Positions 1 to 6,879 of a stretch of 16,191 nt of DNA are shown here, in pieces. The stretch's first letter is position 1; every line of letters begins with the position of its first letter. The position numbers and the translations under genes are program-made. The notes beneath the pieces are model-generated. The model was given only the letters and a program-made list of their open reading frames with translations, ran no database searches and was not told the origin of the DNA. Origin of the DNA: JBDKVA01 sp039679375 (GTDB lineage: Bacteria > Bacillota > Clostridia > Acetivibrionales > DTU013); NCBI GenBank assembly GCA_039679375.1, contig JBDKVA010000088.1:1-16191 (forward strand), read 5' to 3'.

Positions 1-470
1 GTGCTCTTGACAACACAGTCATTTACAATATCGACGGCAAGTTTAACTTCTGCGGTATCATGGGCGTATACAGTGAAATGAACGGCACAGTGGTAACCAG
101 TTATGTAAATGACGGTACGCTGATCGGTGAACAGCTGTATGACACAGGCTCGGTTAGCGGAACTGTAACAGGCTTTACTAAGGAACTGTCAGGTCAGAAC
201 CGGATATCCGTAGTGCTTGATAATACAATTGATGCAGGCAGTCTGGCCGGGAAATGCATATATGTAGAAAATGACGGCGTTGAAAACGGAGTATACCTGA
301 TCAAAGGAATCGTATCTGCGGAGGGAAACAACATAACCTTTGACCTCGGTACGACCTCTCTGATCCGAAGCTACGCAGACAACGGCAACCTTGAAGGCGG
401 CTTTATCTACAATATTGCAGAAGGAAGCCGTTTCAGGATTCCGCTTGGCAACATGATGTCAATACAATAG
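1..470 (+). CDS. C-terminal part of a large, probably secreted beta-rich protein (5' end outside window)
   Basis: The reading frame is open from the left edge (first full codon at position 3) to the TAG at 468-470, giving about 156 residues with no start in sight, so the gene begins upstream. An internal ATG at 60 lacks a ribosome binding site and is not taken as the start. The residues alternate hydrophobic and polar positions, are rich in G, N, D, T and V, and contain no membrane segment or anchoring motif. The tail ends in YNIAEGSRFRIPLG. From memory, similar tails (NGVYLIKGI, then LGTTSLIRSY, then a YNIAEG-like end) occur on large secreted heparinase II/III-like or other polysaccharide-degrading proteins of Paenibacillus and Clostridia, but no catalytic part is visible here, so this is weak. 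A strong terminator follows, so the gene is probably transcribed separately from module A. Coding is certain; function is not. Confidence 0.75.
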   Translation, partial: ALDNTVIYNIDGKFNFCGIMGVYSEMNGTVVTSYVNDGTLIGEQLYDTGSVSGTVTGFTKELSGQNRISVVLDNTIDAGSLAGKCIYVENDGVENGVYLIKGIVSAEGNNITFDLGTTSLIRSYADNGNLEGGFIYNIAEGSRFRIPLGNMMSIQ

Positions 471-488
471 TGATACCAATATACTGGC

Positions 489-518
489 AAGGAGGGGCTG
501 AGCCCCTCCTTATTATTT
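489..518 (+). terminator. Rho-independent terminator after the partial upstream gene
   Basis: A perfect 10-bp stem (AAGGAGGGGC at 489-498, GCCCCTCCTT at 502-511) closes a TGA loop and is followed by a short T/A-rich tail (ATTATTT). It lies 18 nt after the stop codon at 470. The T-tract is modest but the stem is very GC-rich. Confidence 0.85.
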
Positions 519-562
519 GGCGCCGTATATTTGTGGAATATGCATGGATATGTTTTTTGTAT

Positions 563-577
563 AACATTGATAATGTT
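563..577. repeat. Short inverted repeat upstream of module A
   Basis: AACATT (563-568) and AATGTT (572-577) are perfect 6-bp arms around GAT. It is one of several dyads in the 297-nt gap 471-767, which otherwise contains the terminator and a promoter and no convincing gene. AT-rich sequence makes chance dyads common, so a regulatory role is only possible. Confidence 0.3.
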
Positions 578-581
578 TAAA

Positions 582-601
582 AGATTTACACCGATAAATC
601 T
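582..601. repeat. Inverted repeat upstream of module A (possible operator)
   Basis: AGATTTA (582-588) and TAAATCT (595-601) form perfect 7-bp arms around CACCGA. The element is about 110 bp upstream of the proposed -10 box. It could be a regulator site or a weak hairpin. No T-tract follows, so it is not a terminator. Confidence 0.35.
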
Positions 602-618
602 ATTGATGAATCAAATTG

Positions 619-650
619 TATACTAATTCTTATATTGTGCACTTAGTATA
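619..650. repeat. Spaced inverted repeat upstream of module A promoter
   Basis: TATACTAA (619-626) and TTAGTATA (643-650) are perfect 8-bp arms separated by 16 nt, so equivalent positions are 24 bp apart. The centre is about 75 bp upstream of the -10 box, a plausible place for an activator. AraC-family activators more often use direct repeats, so the assignment is open. Confidence 0.35.
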
Positions 651-684
651 TACAAAATTAAAAATGACACATTCTGAATATTGA

Positions 685-713
685 TTTATATAACCAAACG
701 GTTACAATATAAT
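685..713 (+). promoter_or_regulatory. Probable sigma-A promoter of module A with a dyad in the spacer
   Basis: A perfect -10 box TATAAT lies at 708-713. The hexamer 17 nt upstream (TTTATA, 685-690) is a poor -35, consistent with a promoter that needs an activator. The spacer holds the dyad TAACC-AAAC-GGTTA at 691-704, where a bound repressor would block polymerase. The right half (AACGGTTACA) partly resembles a catabolite-response element, but the left half does not match. The leader to the ATG at 768 would be about 48 nt. Confidence 0.55.
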
Positions 714-767
714 TATGATGATTTTATAGAATTAGTCGAACAGGAATTTTAGGGAGGATGCATTTTA

Positions 768-2366
768 ATGAAAATCATGAAAAGTGTATCATTGGTTTTA
801 GCCGCAATGACGGTCTTCGTTTTTACCGCGTGCGACATTAACCCCGAAAATTCATCAGGCGGCAGCACTGCTGAACATACGGCTCGAACGGCCGTTGCTC
901 CTTCGACATCTGACGAACCTGTAGCAGGCGGCAAGCTATTTGACAAGCCGACAACGATAAAAATGGTTACAAGTTCCCACCCGGCTTATCCATATGATGC
1001 AAATTGGTTTATATGGAGCGCCATAACGGAAGCAACGAATGTAACGCTTGAAGTTTCTGCGTATACTTCTGAAGAATATGAAGACAAAATCAATCTTATC
1101 ATGGCTTCAGGGGAACTTCCTGATTTCATATATCTGCCGATTTCAACATCCAATAAGTATGCTTTGGATGGTCCGTTTGTAAACGTAACGGAGAACCTCA
1201 GCAAGGTTCCTAATTTTAAGAAATGGTATGACAGCAGTGAGGACAGCAAGAAAATTCTGAAAACCTATACATCGGCGGACGGCAATGTATACATATTCCC
1301 GCTGGTAGGCACAGAAGTAACGATGAACAAGATGGGCTGGCTGGCCAGGAAGGATATTCTCGATAAGAATAAACTTGCAGTTCCGACAACGTATGATGAA
1401 TTGTACACAGTATTGAAAGAACTCAAAAAAATCTACCCGGACAGCTATCCGCTAAGCTTCAGAGATTTCTTCAACGACACCGGCAGAGGTTTTGAACTGT
1501 ATGCAACACAGTGGGCAACATCAACAAATGCATATTATGATTACGACAAGTCCGAATGGAGATATGGACCAATTGAAGACAATTTCAGGGAATTGCTCAA
1601 ATACTTCAGAAAATTATATGCTGAAGGCCTCATTCCTCCGGATATACTGACGATGGTAAGTAAGGGCTGGACAGATCTGATGAGCAGCAGCAGAAGCTTC
1701 TTCACCACAGACTTTGCAATCAGGATCGACTACTTCAACAACCCGATGCGTAAGGAAAACCCGGATGCAAACCTTGATTTGATCGCTCCTCCGAAAGGAA
1801 GCGTCGCCAATGGTATTCCGCTGTTTGCAAAGACAGGCTATGCAGGCGGCGGAGATTGTGTTTGCAGCGGTAAAAATGTCGACAACACTTTGAAGTTCAT
1901 TGACTGGATGTACAGCGATGAAGGCTGTGAGCTTCTTGTATGGGGCAGGGAAGGGAAAACATACAACGTAGTTGACGGAAAGAGACAGTTCATCACGGAT
2001 GAAAATAAAACCGGAAAAGAAAAAATGTACGGCTTGTTGACATTCGGCGTCAACCTGCGCGGCGACCCCGACGCTGTTACGATGCAATATTCGAAGCAGA
2101 CGCTCGATGCCCTTTATAAAACCGATGATTATATGGCTAAGGAGTACAACCCTAAATTATGGATAGACTTCACAAAGGCTGAAAAGGACATTAAGCTTAG
2201 TGTTGAAGAAAGCATCAAGAGCTACATGCAGGAACATGTAGCCAATTTCATTACGGGCGAGTTGAGCCTCGATACTCAATGGGATGCTTATGTGGCAGGC
2301 ATCAGGCAGCTTGGCGTCGACCAATACCTTGGGATCTTCAAGACTGCATATGATCGTGTAAAATGA
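768..2366 (+). CDS. Extracellular solute-binding lipoprotein of a carbohydrate ABC transporter (LplA-like)
   Basis: Lipid-anchored receptor that should bind a sugar outside the cell and deliver it to an ABC permease. The 532-residue protein starts with a short basic segment, a hydrophobic stretch and the lipobox FTAC, giving lipidation at Cys22, followed by a Ser/Thr/Ala/Pro-rich linker to about residue 55. The rest reads like a large family 1 solute-binding protein: a motif of the type PTTYDELYTVLKELKKIYPD near residue 205, and an FIDWMYSDEG segment near residue 375 that is typical of this group. The start is supported by AGGGAGG at 751-757, 10 nt before the ATG. It is the first gene after the promoter and lies 62 nt upstream of the oxidoreductase gene, probably in the same operon. 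Oddly, no permease follows directly; the nearest pair is in module B, which has its own binding protein. The family is certain, the ligand unknown. Confidence 0.93.
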   Translation: MKIMKSVSLVLAAMTVFVFTACDINPENSSGGSTAEHTARTAVAPSTSDEPVAGGKLFDKPTTIKMVTSSHPAYPYDANWFIWSAITEATNVTLEVSAYTSEEYEDKINLIMASGELPDFIYLPISTSNKYALDGPFVNVTENLSKVPNFKKWYDSSEDSKKILKTYTSADGNVYIFPLVGTEVTMNKMGWLARKDILDKNKLAVPTTYDELYTVLKELKKIYPDSYPLSFRDFFNDTGRGFELYATQWATSTNAYYDYDKSEWRYGPIEDNFRELLKYFRKLYAEGLIPPDILTMVSKGWTDLMSSSRSFFTTDFAIRIDYFNNPMRKENPDANLDLIAPPKGSVANGIPLFAKTGYAGGGDCVCSGKNVDNTLKFIDWMYSDEGCELLVWGREGKTYNVVDGKRQFITDENKTGKEKMYGLLTFGVNLRGDPDAVTMQYSKQTLDALYKTDDYMAKEYNPKLWIDFTKAEKDIKLSVEESIKSYMQEHVANFITGELSLDTQWDAYVAGIRQLGVDQYLGIFKTAYDRVK

Positions 2367-2428
2367 CAACCTTTTACCTGATTCTTTAACTGCACATAAT
2401 AGAAAAATATAAAAGAAAGGGTACATTT

Positions 2429-3754
2429 ATGAACACAAAAAAAGACACTATTGCACAAAATCCTCTTAAGGTCGCACTGATCGGCGCCGGGAACCGGGGT
2501 ATGGTCTATTCCGATTTTGCATTGAAGGAACCCGATGAAATGAAAATCGCTGCAGTGGTTGAACCGGATGAATACAGAAGGAAGACAGCTGCAAAAAGGT
2601 TTAACATATCCGAAGCGAACTGCTTCAGTTCCGTGCAGGAACTGCTTGATAAGCGCCCCGACTTTGATGCTGTCATTAATGCAACAATGGACAGGGATCA
2701 TATTAAAACTTCTCTGCCTGTTCTGCAGGCGGGTTATGATATGCTGCTGGAAAAGCCCATATGTGTGGATAGATCAGAGCTTTTCAAATTATATGATGCA
2801 GCAGTAAAATATAACAGAAAGGTGATGGTCTGTCATGTGCTCCGTTATGCCCCATTTTATGTTGAAATCAAGAAGCATATCCTGAATGGGGAAATAGGAG
2901 AAATCATCAGTATTCAGACCGAGGAGAATGTAAGCTATCACCATTTTGCTACGGCATTTATCCGGGGGAAATGGGGCAACAGCGATATTTGCGGTTCAAA
3001 AATCATCATGCAGAAATGCTGCCATGACCTTGACCTGATCACATGGCTGAAAAGCGGTGTTGCACCCAAATATGTCGGGAGTCTGGGCGGTCTGAAGCAA
3101 TATAAAGCAGAAAATGCTCCCGCCGGCTCTGGTAAAAGATGCCTTGCGGATTGCAAAATTGAAAGTACATGCCCTTATTCTGCAAAAAAGATTTATGTAG
3201 ATTGCGGACTTTGGAAGCAGTATGCATGGAGAAGCATTGAATATCTTGGTGAAAACATAACAGATGAAGCAAAAATCGAATCACTGAGGACGGATAACCC
3301 CTATGGCAGATGTGTGTGGCACTGTGAAAACAATGTTGAAGATCATCAGGCTGTCATGATTGAGTTTGAAGACGGTTCGACAGCGATACATACTTTAAAC
3401 GGCGGTGTTCCAAAACCTTGCAGAACGATCCATATTCTGGGAACAAAGGGTGAGCTGACCGGTGTGATGGAGGATGCATATCTGGCTATAAGGCATCCCG
3501 AACCGAAGAATGGCCACGAATATTCCGTAGATATGATCAATCTTAACATATCGAGAGACATGCACGGAGGAGGGGATTTAAGGCTTACCGCTGATTTCGC
3601 AAAAACGATGAAGGGTCAGACTCCATCTATTTCATGTACAAGTCTGAAGGATTCCATCTACGGGCACCTGATCGGTTTTGCAGCTGTTGACGCCATGCAG
3701 GAAAGAAAAGTGATCGGGATAGAAAAAATAGACGGTTCGGCAGATAAGGAATAA
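2429..3754 (+). CDS. Gfo/Idh/MocA-family NAD(P)-dependent oxidoreductase with extra cysteine cluster
   Basis: Predicted cytosolic dehydrogenase or ketoreductase acting on a sugar, cyclitol or sugar acid. The 441-residue protein has an N-terminal Rossmann fold with dinucleotide motif GAGNRG (19-24) and an acidic residue after strand two (VVEPD, E45), which usually favours NAD(H). It also has the family EKP motif with the likely catalytic Lys109, and KCCHDLD around His199, the other expected active-site residue. It is longer than a minimal family member because of an insertion carrying C238, C242 and C248 (RCLADC, then CPYSA), plus C295, H298 and C299 (GRCVWHC). This could bind metal; I recall similar inserts in other Firmicutes homologues. 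The start is backed by GAAAGGG at 2415-2421. It follows the binding protein by 62 nt and precedes the DUF5107 gene by 108 nt. A piece of a related gene survives at 13220-13297. Substrate unknown. Confidence 0.93.
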   Translation: MNTKKDTIAQNPLKVALIGAGNRGMVYSDFALKEPDEMKIAAVVEPDEYRRKTAAKRFNISEANCFSSVQELLDKRPDFDAVINATMDRDHIKTSLPVLQAGYDMLLEKPICVDRSELFKLYDAAVKYNRKVMVCHVLRYAPFYVEIKKHILNGEIGEIISIQTEENVSYHHFATAFIRGKWGNSDICGSKIIMQKCCHDLDLITWLKSGVAPKYVGSLGGLKQYKAENAPAGSGKRCLADCKIESTCPYSAKKIYVDCGLWKQYAWRSIEYLGENITDEAKIESLRTDNPYGRCVWHCENNVEDHQAVMIEFEDGSTAIHTLNGGVPKPCRTIHILGTKGELTGVMEDAYLAIRHPEPKNGHEYSVDMINLNISRDMHGGGDLRLTADFAKTMKGQTPSISCTSLKDSIYGHLIGFAAVDAMQERKVIGIEKIDGSADKE

Positions 3755-3862
3755 GCGAATGCCTCTAGGGGATGATTACGGAAGCCTGTCGACTGTCGCA
3801 TTGTTTTCCGGGGGTTCATAATGCTTGTTGCCATATAATATAGCAGAGGAGTTACTTTAACG

Positions 3863-6751
3863 ATGAACAAGGTTGAGATAAATGAAGTTGCTTTACCCAT
3901 ACCTACCTACGAATTATTGGCGGAAGACTTGAATCCGATATTTGATAAAAGGTTGGATCCATACCCATATACCTTGCAGAATAGCAGGTCCAATCAAATA
4001 ACTGAGCATATCTATCAGGCAGTAGTGATCGAAAATGAATATCTGAAGCTTACAATACTTCCCGAACTCGGCGGAAGGCTTTATAGCGCATTTGATAAAA
4101 TCAGATGCAGAGATATGTTTTACAAAAATCCCGTAATAAAGCCAAGGATGGTTGCTACAAGGGGCGCGTGGTTCTCAGGCGGGGTGGAATTTAACTTCCC
4201 GATCAGCCACTCGCCCAATACCATGTCCGGAGTCAATTATACAAAACAAAATTATGCAGACGGAAGCGCATCGGTTGTGTTCGGGAATATCGAAATGATG
4301 TCGCATATGCACTGGAAAGTAGAATTGAGGCTTTATCCGGGGAAAATGTACATTGAAGAAAATGTCCGGCTATACAATCCTGTTTTATCTGAAAATAGAT
4401 TTTATTTCTGGACAAATGCCGCTGTGCCGGAAAATAAAAATATTAAGCTCATTTATCCCTTCGACTGGTGTATCAACAATAAGTCGAGCGAATATATAAA
4501 ATGGCCGTATTATAATGGCGTGGATTGCAGCAATCCGAGCGAGATCCCTACTTCCTTCGAGGTATTCGGCAAGCTTCTGAAGGATAAGTTTTTCGGGATA
4601 TACGATTCCGCATCGGAATATGGCGTAATCCATTATGCCAACAGCAAGTGGGTGAAGGGGGCTAAATTCTTTTCCTGGGGCAATGACGGAAGAGCAGTTG
4701 CATGGAACAGGGCTCTGGCAGACGACAACTCCAGATATCTTGAAATCCAGAGCGGGCTTTTTGAAACACAGGAGGTGTTTAAATTCATGCAGCCCCACCA
4801 GGAGATTGCATGGAGCGAGTACTGGTATCCGGTTTCCGGCACGGGAGGCTTCAAATGCGCCGGGAAAGATCTGGCATTCAATTATGTGCCGGCAGATAAC
4901 GGTTTGCGGTTTGATTTGATTTCGACTGCGGATCTTGGAGACTGTCTGGTAGATATTAATGTGAACGGCACTTCGCAAAAAACAGCTGCGGAATTCAGTG
5001 CGGGAATACCTGTGACGATTAGTCACAATGGTATATTTACATTTGCTGAAGAACCGGATATACATATTGAAGTGAGCGGCGGACGGCACAGGCATGCGCT
5101 GCGCCTGGACAGCAGGCTGAAATTCAAGGGAGAGCGGGTTGACAAGGAATTGTACGAGGATTCCAGGATTGCACCCGATCCGGGGGATAGCAACAAGCTT
5201 TTCAAAAAAGCAGTACACAGCGAATCTCTTGGCAATATGGAAGAAGCAATCGGCTTGTATTTACGGAATCTCGATGAAAACAGGGAATGCCCATTGACTC
5301 TGAACAGGATAGGAAGGCTTTATCTGAGAAAAGATTATTATGATGAAGCGCAGGAATGCTTCAGGAAAGTCCTGCAATACGATAATGGAAATTCCGAGGC
5401 AAGATTTTATTTTGCCGCAGTCGAAAAGGAAAAAGGAAATATAGATAGCGCATACAGGCTTTTTATGGACATTTCCTGTGGATCGCAATATTTCAGGGCG
5501 TCCATTCTGGAGATGGCAAAGATCGATATCATGCTCGGATATTTTAACAGTGCTTTGGAATTGCTGGATAGTATTGAGGAAAATAATTATTCCCTGTTTT
5601 TGAAAAGAATCTGCTGCAGGAAGGCAGGTCCGGATGACAGGGCAAATACTATCCCGGACCGGATTGATGCTGAAGATGAATTTATATTTGCGGAGCAATA
5701 TCTGTCCTCAGCCGGCGAAACAGTAAAAAAGGCTTTCCTGGACTATATACACTGCGACGGGCGCCTCCTTTTGCATATTTCGCTTCAATACGCAGAACTT
5801 GGCTTGTATGAGGATGCAAACAATATACTGGACTTATGCGGCAGTAATGGAATAAAGGCTGCTGTGCTGAAAGCATGGCTTGGTAACGGCGGCAGAGGTC
5901 TGAATGAAAAATGGCCTGAAGCAATCAGTAAAGCATCTCTGAATTATGAATTTGTCAATGAGAGGCTTATGGCACGCATACTGGCAGATCACTGCGATAA
6001 GGATGCATCAGGAAAGTTGGATTACCTGCTTGGAAATTACAGATATTGGCAAGGTAGAAAGGACGAAGCGCTGAGGTACTTTTTATCGGCGTATTCAAAG
6101 GGTTTGAGATATACTGTTTTGTTAACTGATATCGGATACATGGAGTATTATTATAAAAATGATACGGATGCCGCTTTGAAATATCTCGAGGAAGACATCA
6201 TCATGCGCGACAGCTTGAATGAATATAGCCTGATCTATCTTGACAGAATTTATAAAAAAGAGGGGTATCAGGATAAAAGGAAGCTGCTCCTTCCGTACCT
6301 TGATAAGGTGAGAAACAGAAGCTGGGTAATCAATACAATCGTAGATATTTTAAATGATGAAGGCATGGAAGAAAAGGCGCTTGAAATTCTTGAAAGAGAG
6401 CAGTTTGAAAACTGGGAGGGCAGGGAGGTAAGCGGATCCCTGTACAGGGAGGTTATCCTGAATATGGTGAAAAGAAGCGTTAAGGATAATGATCTGGAGG
6501 GTGCAAAAGAGTGGATCGGCAGAATACAGGCCTATCCGGAGAATATTAATTATGGGGAGTCGATCTATACCTGCCTGAGCGATGTGCATTATTATAAAGG
6601 TCTGGTGTACACCCTGGCGGGAATGGAGGCGGAAGCAAGGCAGGAGTTCAGGAAAGGCGCCGTATCTTACGATTATATGAACGTGAATGACCATGACGCA
6701 AGTCAGGAATATTCAATGAAATGCTTGCAGGAGCTGCAGAAAAGGCTTTAA
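3863..6751 (+). CDS. DUF5107 domain and tetratricopeptide-repeat protein
   Basis: Large (962-residue) protein with no signal peptide or membrane segment, so probably cytoplasmic. Residues about 40-330 match the DUF5107 type, a galactose-mutarotase-like beta-sandwich: LPELGGRLYS (66-75), a GAWFSGGVEFNFP segment (101-113), SHSP (115-118) and PHQEIAWSEYWYP near 312-324. After a beta-rich linker, roughly residues 443-960 are alpha-helical TPR-like repeats, clearest at 443-550 (for example EEAIGLYLRNL and YYDEAQECFRKVL) and again near 720-780 and 900-950. Mutarotase-like folds bind sugars; no catalytic activity is established to my knowledge, so none is assigned. AGAGGAG at 3845-3851 supports the ATG. 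It sits between the oxidoreductase and the regulator, and 108 nt after the former with no terminator, so it is likely cotranscribed with it. It could be a carbohydrate-active enzyme or a sugar-sensing scaffold. Confidence 0.88.
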   Translation: MNKVEINEVALPIPTYELLAEDLNPIFDKRLDPYPYTLQNSRSNQITEHIYQAVVIENEYLKLTILPELGGRLYSAFDKIRCRDMFYKNPVIKPRMVATRGAWFSGGVEFNFPISHSPNTMSGVNYTKQNYADGSASVVFGNIEMMSHMHWKVELRLYPGKMYIEENVRLYNPVLSENRFYFWTNAAVPENKNIKLIYPFDWCINNKSSEYIKWPYYNGVDCSNPSEIPTSFEVFGKLLKDKFFGIYDSASEYGVIHYANSKWVKGAKFFSWGNDGRAVAWNRALADDNSRYLEIQSGLFETQEVFKFMQPHQEIAWSEYWYPVSGTGGFKCAGKDLAFNYVPADNGLRFDLISTADLGDCLVDINVNGTSQKTAAEFSAGIPVTISHNGIFTFAEEPDIHIEVSGGRHRHALRLDSRLKFKGERVDKELYEDSRIAPDPGDSNKLFKKAVHSESLGNMEEAIGLYLRNLDENRECPLTLNRIGRLYLRKDYYDEAQECFRKVLQYDNGNSEARFYFAAVEKEKGNIDSAYRLFMDISCGSQYFRASILEMAKIDIMLGYFNSALELLDSIEENNYSLFLKRICCRKAGPDDRANTIPDRIDAEDEFIFAEQYLSSAGETVKKAFLDYIHCDGRLLLHISLQYAELGLYEDANNILDLCGSNGIKAAVLKAWLGNGGRGLNEKWPEAISKASLNYEFVNERLMARILADHCDKDASGKLDYLLGNYRYWQGRKDEALRYFLSAYSKGLRYTVLLTDIGYMEYYYKNDTDAALKYLEEDIIMRDSLNEYSLIYLDRIYKKEGYQDKRKLLLPYLDKVRNRSWVINTIVDILNDEGMEEKALEILEREQFENWEGREVSGSLYREVILNMVKRSVKDNDLEGAKEWIGRIQAYPENINYGESIYTCLSDVHYYKGLVYTLAGMEAEARQEFRKGAVSYDYMNVNDHDASQEYSMKCLQELQKRL

Positions 6752-6879
6752 TGAAAAATACGAGTTATCATTTGATGCAATTATTTCAGCAAATCACAAA
6801 AGAATATTTAACAAACCTCTCTAGTATTATGGTATTGATATCGGTGTTATTGACTCAGATTTGAAACGGGGGGATCAGG

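Noticed and set aside
693..706. Catabolite-response element (CcpA site) at the module A promoter
   Set aside because: Only the central CG and right half fit the consensus; the conserved TG at the left end is missing. It is kept only as part of the spacer dyad.
3834..3839. TATAAT box upstream of the DUF5107 gene
   Set aside because: There is no -35 at a usable distance, and a start a few bases downstream would fall in the ribosome binding site, leaving no leader. Readthrough from the oxidoreductase gene is simpler.
4385..5218. 277-residue open frame on the minus strand inside the DUF5107 gene
   Set aside because: It is antisense to a clear domain-bearing gene, lacks recognisable motifs, has an improbable composition and no good ribosome binding site; it is a shadow of the + strand gene.
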